Assembly (NCBI RefSeq): GCF_023169945.1
Contig: NZ_AP025591.1
Coordinates: 3,716,481 to 3,780,480 of the forward strand
Source: Anaeromyxobacter oryzae
Lineage (GTDB): Bacteria; Myxococcota; Myxococcia; Myxococcales; Anaeromyxobacteraceae
Direction of reading: 5' to 3'
Length of the DNA stretch: 64,000 bases
Position numbers and translations under genes: made by a program. The notes under the pieces were generated by a model. It saw only the letters and a program-made list of their open reading frames with translations. It searched no databases and was not told where the DNA came from. Below, piece by piece: positions 38,914 through 48,782 of this stretch (position 1 is its first letter; the number at the start of each line of letters is the position of its first letter).

Positions 38914-40167
38914 ATGGCCCAGGCCGTAGCCGCGAACGTGAAGACCAGGACCGCCGCCGCCGAGAAGGCGGCGGTCTGGAGGTGGTCCGGCAAGACGAAG
39001 CAGGGTGACGTCCGCTCCGGCGAGATGGAGGCGCAGGATCCGGGTGCCGTCGAGGCGCGCCTGCGCCAGATGGGCATCGAGCCGACCAAGGTGAAGAAGA
39101 AGCCGAAGGAGCTCTCGCTCTCCTTCGGCGGCGGCGTCTCGACGAAGGACATCCTCGTCTTCACCCGCCAGTTCTCGGTCATGATCGACGCGGGCCTCCC
39201 GCTCGTGCAGGCCCTGGACATCATCGGGAACCAGGCGGACAACGTGGCGTTCCGCAAGATCCTCCTCACCGTGAAGTCGAAGGTCGAGGCGGGCTCCACC
39301 TTCGCGGACGCCCTCGCCGAGCACCCGAAGGCGTTCGACGAGCTCTTCGTGCAGCTCGTGCGCGCCGGCGAGATCGGCGGCATCCTCGACACGATCCTTC
39401 AGCGCCTCGGCGCGTACATCGAGAAGAACGACAAGCTCAAGCGGCGCGTGAAGGGCGCGATGGTCTACCCGGCCATCGTGCTCACGATCGCCATCGGCGT
39501 GGTCGTCGTCCTCATCGCGTTCGTGGTGCCCACGTTCGAGAAGATGTTCAAGGACATGGGCGGTTCCCTCCCGGCGCCGACCCAGTTCCTCATCAACGTC
39601 TCGTACGGCTTCCGGTCGCAGTGGTACCTGTTCCTGGGGATTCCCACCGCAGCGTTCGTGGCGTTCAAGCAGGCGGTGAAGAAGGGCCGCGGCCAGGAGA
39701 TCTGGCACGACACCGTGCTGAAGGCGCCGCTGTTCGGGCCGCTCGCGAAGAAGGTCGCGGTGGCGCGCTTCACGCGCACCCTCGGCACGATGCTCTCGTC
39801 CGGCGTCCCGATCCTCGACGCCCTCGAGATCGTCGCAAAGGCCGCGGGCAACAAGACCGTCGAGAAGGGGATCCTGTACGTCCGCGCCAAGATCTCCGAG
39901 GGCAAGAACATCGCCGGGCCGCTCGCCGAGACGGGTGTCTTCCCGCCGATGGTCGTCCAGATGATCGGGGTCGGCGAGGCGACCGGCGCGATGGACGCCA
40001 TGCTCAACAAGATCGCCGACTTCTACGACGACGAGGTCGACGTCGCGGTCGCCGCGCTCACCTCGATGATCGAGCCGCTCATGATGGTGTTCCTCGGCGG
40101 CACCGTCGGCTTCTTCATGATCGCCATGTACCTGCCCATCTTCTCGATGGCCGGAACGGTGAAGTAG
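38914..40167 (+). CDS. pilC: Pilus inner-membrane platform protein PilC
   Basis: 417 residues, a GspF-type protein with two homologous halves. PilC sits in the inner membrane and connects the PilB/PilT motors to the growing pilus. Seen are FTRQFSVMIDAGLPLVQALDI, the matching ARFTRTLGTMLSSGVPILDALEI in the second half, and hydrophobic helices around 190 (VYPAIVLTIAIGVVVVLI), 230-245 and the C-terminus (MMVFLGGTVGFFMIAMYLP). Five nt before pilS. Confidence 0.95.
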   Translation: MAQAVAANVKTRTAAAEKAAVWRWSGKTKQGDVRSGEMEAQDPGAVEARLRQMGIEPTKVKKKPKELSLSFGGGVSTKDILVFTRQFSVMIDAGLPLVQALDIIGNQADNVAFRKILLTVKSKVEAGSTFADALAEHPKAFDELFVQLVRAGEIGGILDTILQRLGAYIEKNDKLKRRVKGAMVYPAIVLTIAIGVVVVLIAFVVPTFEKMFKDMGGSLPAPTQFLINVSYGFRSQWYLFLGIPTAAFVAFKQAVKKGRGQEIWHDTVLKAPLFGPLAKKVAVARFTRTLGTMLSSGVPILDALEIVAKAAGNKTVEKGILYVRAKISEGKNIAGPLAETGVFPPMVVQMIGVGEATGAMDAMLNKIADFYDDEVDVAVAALTSMIEPLMMVFLGGTVGFFMIAMYLPIFSMAGTVK

Positions 40168-40172
40168 CGGCG

Positions 40173-41819
40173 ATGCGCCCGGTCGACGCGGCCGGGGACG
40201 CCGCAGCGGAGGGCCTGGACGACCGGGCCCGCGGGCTCCACCGCAAGCTCGTGTGGATCACCTTCTTCCGGGTGGTCTCCATCACCGTCCTGCTCGGTGG
40301 GACCGCGGCGGTGGGGTGGGAGTCCGCCCCCGACCTCGAGGCGACCGCCCCGCTCTACACGCTCGTCATCGCGACGTACGCGGTGTCGGTGGCGTTCGCG
40401 CTGGCGCTCCGCGCGCGGCGACTCCTCGTCCCGCTCGCGTACGGGCAGCTGGCGCTCGACGTGGGGATCGCCGCGGCGGTGGTCGCCCTCACCGGCGGGG
40501 CCGAGAGCGTCTTCGTCTTCATGTACTCGCTCGGGATCGTGAACGGCGCGATCCTCCTCTACCGCCGCGGCGCGCTGACGGCCCTCGCGGTCGCCCTCGG
40601 CGCGCACCTCGTCGTCGCGCTCCTCCCTCATCACGGTCACCGGGCCGTGCCCGTGGGGCTGCTCTTCGTGCACGGCAGCGCCTTCGTCGTCACGGCGGTG
40701 CTCGCGTCCTACCTCGCCGAGCAGCTGCGCCGGACGGGCGAGCGGCTCGCGGCGCGCGAGAGCGACCTCGCGGAGATCACCGCGCTGCACGAGGCCATCG
40801 TGCAGTCGGTCACGAGCGGGCTCGTCACGCTCGATCGCGCCGGCAGGGTCACGTTCCTGAACCGCGCCGGCGAGCACATGCTCGGCGTCCTCGCGACGGA
40901 CGTCGTGGGGCGGCCGGCGACCGGCTGGCTCGCCACGATCCCGGCGGACGTCGCGCGCGGCGAGCTGGACCACCTGATCGGCGGCGCCGAGTCGCTCCGG
41001 CTCGGCTATTCGAGCTTTCAGCTCATCGGGCGCGACGGCGCCGCCGTGGGGAAGGCCCTCATCTTCCAGGACCTGACGCAGCTCCGGGCGATGGAGGAGA
41101 AGGTGGCGCGGAGCGAGCGGCTCGCGGATCTCGGCGGCGTCGCCGCCGGGCTCGCCCACGAGCTTCGCAACCCGCTCGCCTCGATGATGGGCGCGCTCGA
41201 GCTCCTGCGCCAGGCGCCGGGCCTCGCGGGGGAGGACCGGCGGCTCATGGAGATCGCGCTCCGGGAGTCGGGCCGCCTCGGCGAGCTCGTGACGCAGTTC
41301 CTCGCGTTCGCGCGGCCGGCGCCGCCGCGCCGGGTCCGCTGCGATCTCGCGCCGGTCGTCGACGAGACCCTGGACGTGCTCGCGAACGACCCCGCGCTCG
41401 CGCCCGTGGACGTCGAGCGGGCGCTCGCCCCGGCGCCGGCGCACTGCGATCCCGACCAGCTCCGGCAGATCGTGCTGAACCTCGTGCTGAACGCCGCGCA
41501 CGCGGCCGGAGATCGGCATCCCCCGCCGGCGCGGGGCCGCGTGCGCGTCGCGTGCGGCTTCGACGCGATCGGCACGTTCGTCGCGGTCGAGGACGACGGG
41601 CCCGGCGTCGACCCGGCCGACCGCGACCGGATCTTCCTCCCGTTCTTCACGACGAAGCAGGACGGCACGGGCCTCGGCCTCGCGACGGTCCAGCGGATCG
41701 TGGACGCGCACGGCGGCAGCGTCGCCCTGGAGGGGGCGGCCGCCGGCGGCGCCCGGTTCGTCGTCCACTTCCCCGCGCCCGCCGACGCCGCCGACGCGGA
41801 CGCCCGGGCGGCGGGGTAG
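40173..41819 (+). CDS. pilS: Sensor histidine kinase PilS
   Basis: 548 residues. Six predicted membrane helices (about 30-185), a PAS domain (EAIVQSVTSGLVTLDRAGRV to ALIFQDLTQL), then HisKA with the phospho-His in GLAHELRNPLASMMGALE, and an ATPase with VLNAAHA, DDGPGV and GTGLGLATVQRI. PilS senses pilin level in the membrane in Pseudomonas and phosphorylates PilR. It ends 9 nt before pilR. Confidence 0.93.
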   Translation: MRPVDAAGDAAAEGLDDRARGLHRKLVWITFFRVVSITVLLGGTAAVGWESAPDLEATAPLYTLVIATYAVSVAFALALRARRLLVPLAYGQLALDVGIAAAVVALTGGAESVFVFMYSLGIVNGAILLYRRGALTALAVALGAHLVVALLPHHGHRAVPVGLLFVHGSAFVVTAVLASYLAEQLRRTGERLAARESDLAEITALHEAIVQSVTSGLVTLDRAGRVTFLNRAGEHMLGVLATDVVGRPATGWLATIPADVARGELDHLIGGAESLRLGYSSFQLIGRDGAAVGKALIFQDLTQLRAMEEKVARSERLADLGGVAAGLAHELRNPLASMMGALELLRQAPGLAGEDRRLMEIALRESGRLGELVTQFLAFARPAPPRRVRCDLAPVVDETLDVLANDPALAPVDVERALAPAPAHCDPDQLRQIVLNLVLNAAHAAGDRHPPPARGRVRVACGFDAIGTFVAVEDDGPGVDPADRDRIFLPFFTTKQDGTGLGLATVQRIVDAHGGSVALEGAAAGGARFVVHFPAPADAADADARAAG

Positions 41820-41828
41820 GATCGCGTC

Positions 41829-43199
41829 ATGGCCTCGATCCTCGTCGTCGACGACGAGCTCTCGATGCGGGAGTTCCTCGACATCCTCCTCAGGAAGGAG
41901 GGGCACGAGGTCGCGACCGCCGCGGACGCCTCGGGCGCGCTCGCGCGCGTCGCGCAGGGCGACCTGGACCTCGTGATCACCGATCTGCGGCTCGGGCGCG
42001 ACTCGGGCATCGACGTGCTCCGCGCGGTGAAGGAGCAGGCGCCGTCCACCGAGGTGGTGATGGTGACCGCGTTCGCCACCACCGAGAACGCCATCCAGGC
42101 GATGAAGCTCGGCGCGTACGACTACGTGCTGAAGCCCTTCAAGGTCGAGGAGCTCCGGCTGGTCGTGGCGAAGGCGCTCGAGCACCGCGCCCTCGTCGCG
42201 GAGAACCGGGTGCTGCGCCGGACGGTCCGCGCGCCGAGGGAGGATGCGCTCCTCGGCAGGTCGCCCGCGATCGTCGAGGTCCGCGAGCTCGTGGAGAAGG
42301 TGGCCCCGGCGCGCACCACCATCCTCGTCACGGGCGAGAGCGGGACCGGCAAGGAGGTCGTGGCCCGCGCCATCCACCTCCACGGCGGCCGCCGCGAGCA
42401 GCCCTTCGTCGCGATCAACTGCGGCGCCATCCCGGAGGGGCTCATCGAGTCCGAGCTGTTCGGCCACGAGCGCGGCGCGTTCACCGGCGCCACGGAGACG
42501 CGGGCGGGCCTGTTCGAGGTCGCCGGCTCGGGCACGCTGTTCCTGGACGAGGTGGGCGAGCTGCCACCGCCCGTGCAGGTGAAGCTGCTCCGGGCGCTCC
42601 AGGAGCGGCGCATCCGCCGGGTGGGCGGGTCCCGCGACCTGCCCGTCGCCGCGCGGATCGTCGCCGCGACGAACCGCGAGCTGGGCGCCGAGGTGCAGGC
42701 GGGCCGGTTCCGCGAGGACCTCTTCTACCGGCTCAACGTGATCCAGATCCGGATGCCGCCGCTCCGCGACCGGCGCGAGGACGTCCCGCTGTTCCTCGAG
42801 CACTTCCTCGGCCGGTTCGCGGCGGAGCAGGGCCGACCGCACCCGCGGCTCTCGCCGGAGGCGGAGCGCGCGCTGCTCGGCCACGCCTGGCCGGGCAACG
42901 TCCGCGAGCTCGCGAACGTCGTGGAGCGCGCGGTGACCCTCACCACCGGCGACGTGATCGATCTCTCGGCGCTCCCGCCGAACCTGCGCGGCAGGCCGGC
43001 GGCGGCGCCCGCGGAGGCGTCCGCGCTCCCCGAGGTCGGGCTCGACCTGCAGGGGCACCTCGACGCCATCGAGCGCGCGCTGCTGGAGCAGGCCCTCGAG
43101 CGGACCGGCGGCGTGAAGACGGAGGCGGCGCGCCTCCTCAGCCTCACCTTCCGGTCGCTGCGCTACCGCCTCGCCAAGTACGGCATCGGCGGGGAGTAG
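41829..43199 (+). CDS. pilR: Sigma-54-dependent response regulator PilR
   Basis: 456 residues. Receiver with phospho-Asp D52 (DLVITDLRLG), AAA+ domain with Walker A GESGTGKEVVA, the sigma-54 contact loop GAFTGA (in ERGAFTGATETRAG), Walker B GTLFLDEVGELP, and a C-terminal Fis-type HTH (KTEAARLLSLTFRSLRYRL). It should activate sigma-54 promoters such as those seen before pilA and the minor pilins. Convergent with pilY1; no terminator was recognised in the 51-nt gap. Confidence 0.95.
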   Translation: MASILVVDDELSMREFLDILLRKEGHEVATAADASGALARVAQGDLDLVITDLRLGRDSGIDVLRAVKEQAPSTEVVMVTAFATTENAIQAMKLGAYDYVLKPFKVEELRLVVAKALEHRALVAENRVLRRTVRAPREDALLGRSPAIVEVRELVEKVAPARTTILVTGESGTGKEVVARAIHLHGGRREQPFVAINCGAIPEGLIESELFGHERGAFTGATETRAGLFEVAGSGTLFLDEVGELPPPVQVKLLRALQERRIRRVGGSRDLPVAARIVAATNRELGAEVQAGRFREDLFYRLNVIQIRMPPLRDRREDVPLFLEHFLGRFAAEQGRPHPRLSPEAERALLGHAWPGNVRELANVVERAVTLTTGDVIDLSALPPNLRGRPAAAPAEASALPEVGLDLQGHLDAIERALLEQALERTGGVKTEAARLLSLTFRSLRYRLAKYGIGGE

Positions 43200-43250
43200 G
43201 CGAGGCGCAGCCTCGGAGCCCGAGGGCCTGCAGCACGACGACCGCTCACC

Positions 43251-46200
43251 TCACCGGCACTGCGTCTGGTCCACGTGGCGGCACACGTGGAGCTCGCGGT
43301 TCACCTCGAGCCAGTAGGCGGGCTGCAGCAGCTCCCGCTTCTCGCCGAGGGCCGCCGTGGTGGGCGTGCCGCCCGGCTCGATCTGCGCCGCGAGGTACTT
43401 CACCTCGCCGTCCATGCCGATGGCCACGAGCTGCGTCGGATCGGGCGGCGGCGCGATGGTGGAGCGCGAGCGCGCCCGGACCATGTAGCTGTTGCCGGAC
43501 GAGTCCTTGTACCCGAACCCGCACCGGGGCGTCGCCGTGCCCGCGATGAAGTCGGTCAGGTACGTGTAGTTCCGGGCGGAGGACAGGTTCGCGCTGACGC
43601 AGGGGTCCGTGCCGGTGGCCGACGAGCCGCGCGGCCGGAAGGTGTTCCAGTCCACGCAGCCGGCGAGGACCGTCGCGCCCGAGGCGGTCTTCTCGTCGAG
43701 CCACGGCGGGGTGTCCTCGCAGACGCCCGACGGGCAGACGCGGCCGTACTCGTAGAACCAGCCCGGATCGTAGCCCGTGGCCTGGCACGGGGTCGGGCCG
43801 GCGCCGCCGCACGTCACGCCGCCCGCGGCGTTCACGGTCGCGTAGGTCGTGTTGATGATCTGGCAGCTCTTGTCGCCGGGGCCCTTGCAGACCTTCGCGT
43901 ACGGGATGTCCGTGAAGCGGTTCAGGTCGAGATCCTGCGCCTGGGCGGCGGTCGAGAAGATCCGGTCGCGGCCCCCGTACGCCCAGATGCCGTAGAACCG
44001 GTTGTACCAGTTCGGCTGCGTGAGCTTGTCGACGCGGACGGGCTTCCCGTCCTTCACCTGGTCGCGCGCCGTGCAGGTGCCGCTCGAGTCGCAGAGCAGG
44101 TGGGCGATGATGTCCGGCGGGTTGCCGGCCGAGCCGCACTGGAGGTGGAGCTGGACGTTCGCCTCGAGCTTGCCGCAGGCGAAGCTCTGGGCGCAGGTGC
44201 TGTTCTGGTCGGTCCGGTCCTGGACCATCTTGCCGTTCGAGCACTTCACGTGGTTCACGACGTTGCAGCCGCCGTAGTTGAACTTCGTGAACATCTCGGC
44301 GTTGCACCCGGCCTGGCAGCACCCGAGGATGTTGCCGGGGCCGCACGAGGCCCCGACCTGCAGCAGGTGCTCGCGGCTGCCGCTCCCCAGGTACGAGCGC
44401 ACGTACCCGGTGTCGAGGTCCACGACGTTGGCCGTCATCTGGTAGAACTCGCTCCGGCCGGAGAAGAACTGCGAATCCGTCGTCTGGCGCTGCTCCTCGA
44501 AGGCGCGCGCGGCGTACCAGTTCCCCATCCGCTGCGTCGTCGCGTCCTTCACGCCGGGGTCCTGGAACCGGGCGACGAACAGCTGGCCGCCCATGTCGCC
44601 CCAGGTGGCGGTGTCGAAGAAGCCGTCGCCGTCCAGGATGGGCTGGTCCGCGTTCCCGACGTCGAGGAGGCCGACCGCCGCCGGGACCGACCACATGTTC
44701 GCGTTGGCGCCGTTCAGCGCCTTCATGTCGTCGTCGGTGAACCGCCAGATCATCTGACCTGTCCAGACGTCGGCCATCCACACGCCGCGGCCGCGCGTCA
44801 GGGTCGGGTCGTAGCCCCCGTTCAGCATCACGATCCAGCGCTCCTCGAACCCGCGCTTCATCGGGTCCTGCGTTCCGCCGGTCGGGACCTGGAGCTTCAC
44901 CGGACCGATGGGCGGCGGGCGGGGCGCGAACCCCGACCAGCTCTGGGCCATCACGTTCTGGTCGATCGTGCAGTTGTCCGGGAACGTCCACCGGAACACC
45001 GGGTTCACGGGATCGGTGAGGTCGAGCGCGACGTACTGGATGCCGCCCGCGCGCTCGGACATGACCGCCATCGTGCGGAACTCGGTCGGCTGCTTCTTGC
45101 CGTCCTTGTTCACGTCGACCCACACGTCGCGGACCATCGTGTTGCCGTCCACGAAGTACTGGTGGTCGGTCAGCATGAGCTTCAGCTTCGGCAGGAGGTC
45201 GGGCGGGATGAACGCCCAGAGCTCGGAACCGTCGCCGACGGTGTAGGACCGGGTGCCGAGCGCGTCCGCCGGGACGCTCGTGTCCACGACGCCGGCGTCG
45301 AACGCGTGCAGCATGCCGTCGTTCGCGCCGACGAGGACGATCTGGCGCCGGCTCGCCTGCGACCGTCGCCAGCCCTCGTACGCGTCCTCGCCGACCTCGA
45401 TGGTGCCGTTCCCGTTGACGTCGTAGTCGGCCGGCGTCTGGATGGTGGTCGAGAAGCCCTTCGGGCTGTGGATCGTCGACACGCACTGGTTATCGAGCGC
45501 GAGGTCGCAGAGCATCTCGGTCACCGGCGGGCGCACCATCACCGGCGACGAGTGGAAGATGTCGCCGAGCTTCCAGAACTCGTCCACCTGGCGCCCATCC
45601 CAGTCGACGCTCGCGCCGGTCGAGTCCGTGAACGTCCCGCGGACGCGCTCCTCGCCGTCCTGGCCGCCGCGCCAGCTGCCGTCGCCGCGCAGCGTCGCGC
45701 CGGGACAGCTCGCGTCGTTGCTCGGGTTGCCGGGGCCCGCGCACCCATCGTTGTCCTCGTCCATGACGTCCCACCCGCGGACGTAGTTGATGACCTGCGC
45801 GGCGCACTTCGCGAGGTCCGCGCTGCCGACCTGGTTGCTCGCGTTCGGTACCGGGCAGGCGGGGAGGGGATCGGGACCGCACATCCCGGTGCGCTGCAGG
45901 ATGTCCAGGCAGACGTTCACCTGCTCGGTGCCGACGGTGCGCGTCCCGTTCAGCTCGAGGAGCGGCGCGATCGCGGCGGCGTTGTCGGCCGTGAACTCGA
46001 CCTTCCCGTCGGCCGCGGTGAAGTGGCCGTCGCCGTCCACGTCGAGCACGGTCCAGATGACGCGCTTGTTCGACGCGCCCGCGTCGGCGCTGCGGTACGC
46101 CGTGTTGGTCTTGCCGGCCTTGGTCGGGTCCGGATGGTTCGTGGGGAACACCTGGTACGAGAGGTTCTCGCCGGCGTCCCAGTACGGCACCGCGGGGGTC

Positions 46201-48251
46201 GTGCCGGCGACGAACGTGTTCGTCGTCGTGTCGAGCACCGCCTTCATGAAGTTGCCGTCCTGGTCCTCGGCGACGGGATCGCAGTCGCGGTCGAGGATGA
46301 AGAGGCCGTCGCAGATCGCGTTGCCGCTCGGATCGACGTCGTGGTTCAGGTTCGCCTTGAGCGTCTTCGTCGCGCCGCTCTCGAGCTTGCAGACGGCGTC
46401 GGCCTGCGCGGCGTCCGGCTTCTTGGCGTCACACCCCTGCACGAACTCGTTGAAGACGCGGAACCGGAACAGGTGCCCCTCCCAGAACGTCTGGGGGAGG
46501 CGCCGGAAGCGCGCGAGGAAGAGCTGGTTGTTGTTGCCGGTCTGGAGGGTGTTCGTGTTCGAGACGCTGAACGAGGTCGACCGCGCGACGGTGTCGTTCA
46601 CCACGTTGTAGAGCGCGGAGGCGAGCTCGTCGCCGGACGACGTGTTGTAGAAGGCCCCGCCGCCCAGCTCCGCCGTCTTCTGGAGGAGCGCCAGCGCGCG
46701 CCTGTTCCCGAGGTCGGTCGGCTGGATGCCGAAGCTCACCGTGTACGTGTTGACGGTCTGCGTCTGTCGCGCATTCGACAGGTCGGGGCGGAGATCGCTG
46801 TGCGCGAGGAAGTACGCCACCTTCTGCAGGATGTAGCCGCTGCAGCCGGTGTCGCCGTCGGGGCAGGGGACGGTCAGGTTCGGCCAGCTCCAGGACCTGA
46901 AATCCTGGTTCGCGTTGCTGTCCGCGACCCCCGGCGTCGGCCCCGTAGTGTGGCTCGACGGCGCGGGGCTCTTCGGCAGGTTCGAGTCGTAGGTCGGCTC
47001 GCCGTCGGTGATGACGATGGCGGAGCTCTGCTGGCACGCCCAGCAGACCGAGGCCTGCCGGCCGCTCGAGACCCATGGCGCGCTCGCGGTTCCCGCCGCC
47101 GTCTCGTAGAACCCCGAGCGCGTCCACTGCGTCCCGAAGGCGTAGTCGTACACCGGGCCCGTCGCGCCCGTGGTGGGCCACCCGGTGGTGCCGCGCGTGT
47201 CCGAGTAGTACTGCCCGACGTTGAACAGCGTCTCGCCGAGCGGCGTCCAGCTCGAGAACGAGACCTTGGAGGTGTTGTTCACGGCGTCGACGATCGCCTG
47301 TCGCGCGACGCGATAGGCCTCCTGGGCGGCCGCGTTCGCCGGCTGGAACCCGACCACCGCCTGATCGCAGTTCGGGCCGAGCGGCACGACGAGCGTGCCG
47401 CCGTCGTTCGCGTCGAGGCCGTTCTTCGTGCCGGAGTACGAGCCCGGCGTGAAGACGGTCAGGCCGAAGCGGACGCTGGTGGTCGTGTCGGGGTTGGAGA
47501 GATCGATCGCGACGAGGTCCTTCACGACCTTGCGCGCGACCACGTACTTCGGTGGGTTCCGGTTGAGGAAGCTGCCGCGGAAGTAGACGTGGCGCCCGAA
47601 GATGTCCCGGAACACGTAGTAGCCGGAGGTGTCGAGGCAGGTCTGGCAGTTGCCCGGCGCGCCGTCGCAGATCTTCCCGCTGCTCGTCCCGGACGAATAG
47701 GACGTCGCGCTGTCGTCGGACCACTGGCTCGAGCTCACGAGGCCGCTCGTGTCGTACGCCGCGCGGTAGTAGCGCGCCGGCGCGAAGAGGCAGCTGTTCC
47801 CGCTCGTCGAGCACTTCGCGAGGCTCCAGGGCGGGCTGTCCACGACGAAGGTGTTCGCGGTGCCGTTGTCGTACGGCGGCGTGGTGTCGATCGCCTCGTC
47901 GTTGTCGGTCCGGGAGTAGGCGTCGAGCGACGTCCCGGAGCAGAGGCCGGTGCCGGAGGTGGGCTCGGTCGCGGTCGTGAACTGGAGCGCGTTCGGCAGC
48001 TCCAGCATCGACCCCGAGTTGTCGAGCACGAGCATGGCGTTCGAGGGCGCGCCGATGGGCAGGCCGAAGAACCCCTCGTCGCCGTCGCCGCCGGGGAAGA
48101 GGCTCGAGGTGTACGCGGAGGCGAGGTTGCAGCAGCTCGCCGAGCTCGCCGGCGGGATGGAGATGCCGGTCGTCGCCAGCACCGCGAGGGGCAGCGCGAT
48201 CGCGGCCGCGAGCGCGAGGAGCACCTTCTTGCGGAGGATCTTCTTGGCCAT
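43251..48251 (-). CDS. pilY1: PilY1-type pilus tip adhesin
   Basis: 1666 residues with an N-terminal signal helix (VLLALAAAIALPLAVLATTG). A von Willebrand A-like domain carries the metal site DNSGSM at 77-82. The C-terminal half is a PilY1-type beta-propeller (VLVGANDGMLHAFDAG, ELWAFIPPDLLPKL). Several Asp-rich loops look like calcium sites: DVDGDGHFTAADG, DEDNDG, DVNGNGTIEVGED, DVNKDGKK. Calcium binding by PilY1 controls pilus retraction in Pseudomonas. A Cys-rich insertion (GNILGCCQAGCNAEM to FACGKLEANV) is unusual. It ends the operon fimT-pilV-pilW-pilX-pilY1, the usual minor pilin order. Confidence 0.92.
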   Translation of the reverse strand: MAKKILRKKVLLALAAAIALPLAVLATTGISIPPASSASCCNLASAYTSSLFPGGDGDEGFFGLPIGAPSNAMLVLDNSGSMLELPNALQFTTATEPTSGTGLCSGTSLDAYSRTDNDEAIDTTPPYDNGTANTFVVDSPPWSLAKCSTSGNSCLFAPARYYRAAYDTSGLVSSSQWSDDSATSYSSGTSSGKICDGAPGNCQTCLDTSGYYVFRDIFGRHVYFRGSFLNRNPPKYVVARKVVKDLVAIDLSNPDTTTSVRFGLTVFTPGSYSGTKNGLDANDGGTLVVPLGPNCDQAVVGFQPANAAAQEAYRVARQAIVDAVNNTSKVSFSSWTPLGETLFNVGQYYSDTRGTTGWPTTGATGPVYDYAFGTQWTRSGFYETAAGTASAPWVSSGRQASVCWACQQSSAIVITDGEPTYDSNLPKSPAPSSHTTGPTPGVADSNANQDFRSWSWPNLTVPCPDGDTGCSGYILQKVAYFLAHSDLRPDLSNARQTQTVNTYTVSFGIQPTDLGNRRALALLQKTAELGGGAFYNTSSGDELASALYNVVNDTVARSTSFSVSNTNTLQTGNNNQLFLARFRRLPQTFWEGHLFRFRVFNEFVQGCDAKKPDAAQADAVCKLESGATKTLKANLNHDVDPSGNAICDGLFILDRDCDPVAEDQDGNFMKAVLDTTTNTFVAGTTPAVPYWDAGENLSYQVFPTNHPDPTKAGKTNTAYRSADAGASNKRVIWTVLDVDGDGHFTAADGKVEFTADNAAAIAPLLELNGTRTVGTEQVNVCLDILQRTGMCGPDPLPACPVPNASNQVGSADLAKCAAQVINYVRGWDVMDEDNDGCAGPGNPSNDASCPGATLRGDGSWRGGQDGEERVRGTFTDSTGASVDWDGRQVDEFWKLGDIFHSSPVMVRPPVTEMLCDLALDNQCVSTIHSPKGFSTTIQTPADYDVNGNGTIEVGEDAYEGWRRSQASRRQIVLVGANDGMLHAFDAGVVDTSVPADALGTRSYTVGDGSELWAFIPPDLLPKLKLMLTDHQYFVDGNTMVRDVWVDVNKDGKKQPTEFRTMAVMSERAGGIQYVALDLTDPVNPVFRWTFPDNCTIDQNVMAQSWSGFAPRPPPIGPVKLQVPTGGTQDPMKRGFEERWIVMLNGGYDPTLTRGRGVWMADVWTGQMIWRFTDDDMKALNGANANMWSVPAAVGLLDVGNADQPILDGDGFFDTATWGDMGGQLFVARFQDPGVKDATTQRMGNWYAARAFEEQRQTTDSQFFSGRSEFYQMTANVVDLDTGYVRSYLGSGSREHLLQVGASCGPGNILGCCQAGCNAEMFTKFNYGGCNVVNHVKCSNGKMVQDRTDQNSTCAQSFACGKLEANVQLHLQCGSAGNPPDIIAHLLCDSSGTCTARDQVKDGKPVRVDKLTQPNWYNRFYGIWAYGGRDRIFSTAAQAQDLDLNRFTDIPYAKVCKGPGDKSCQIINTTYATVNAAGGVTCGGAGPTPCQATGYDPGWFYEYGRVCPSGVCEDTPPWLDEKTASGATVLAGCVDWNTFRPRGSSATGTDPCVSANLSSARNYTYLTDFIAGTATPRCGFGYKDSSGNSYMVRARSRSTIAPPPDPTQLVAIGMDGEVKYLAAQIEPGGTPTTAALGEKRELLQPAYWLEVNRELHVCRHVDQTQCR

Positions 48252-48266
48252 GGCGCCGCGCCCTCC

Positions 48267-48782
48267 CTAGAGGCCGAACCGCACGCCGAACTCGACCTCG
48301 AGCTGGCGGCCGTGATCGCTGCAGTGGACCATCAGGCGGTACGGCTTCCCGCCGAGCTGGCCCAGCGCCGGGTTCGCGATGTTGGTGATGTCGCGCGTGT
48401 TCTTGCGCTCCGAGCCGAACGTCCCGAGCGGCAGCATCGTGACCTGCTCGACCTGCACGTTCGACGAGTCGATGTGGCCGCCGACGGCGTTCGTGTACTT
48501 GTCGGCGTCGAGCGGGATGTTCATCGCGGTGAGCTGCGTCGGCGCGATCCCCACCGACCGGAACTGGGAGAGCAGGAGCCCGCGCCCCGCCTCGGCGCAC
48601 GCCACCAGCGCGGTCGCCTGCTTGCTCGCGGTCGCGCCCGCGAGCTCGCGCGACGTGTAGCGCACGATCCCGACGGCGATGACGCTCACGACGAGGACGA
48701 CGACGATCGCGAGCAGGATGCCGCTGCCGCGCTGCGACGCCGCGAGGGGGCCTCTGGGGTGTCTTCGGGTCATGGCGCTCAC
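48267..48782 (-). CDS. pilX: PilX-like minor pilin assembly protein
   Basis: About 171 residues. A short basic leader is followed by RGSGILLAIVVVLVVSVIAVGI, a membrane helix like the start of PilX proteins, which lack a full prepilin cleavage site. The rest is a periplasmic domain with two Cys residues (ALVACAEAG, MVHCSDHG). GTG 48782 overlaps the pilW stop (GTGA); ATG 48773 is an alternative. It sits between pilW and pilY1, where pilX belongs. Confidence 0.75.
   Translation of the reverse strand: MSAMTRRHPRGPLAASQRGSGILLAIVVVLVVSVIAVGIVRYTSRELAGATASKQATALVACAEAGRGLLLSQFRSVGIAPTQLTAMNIPLDADKYTNAVGGHIDSSNVQVEQVTMLPLGTFGSERKNTRDITNIANPALGQLGGKPYRLMVHCSDHGRQLEVEFGVRFGL

Noticed and set aside
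39621-43549. Very long alternative frames across the pilC-pilS-pilR region and on the opposite strand
   Set aside because: Composition is Arg/Pro/Gly-rich with no domain signal; they are shadows of the real genes.
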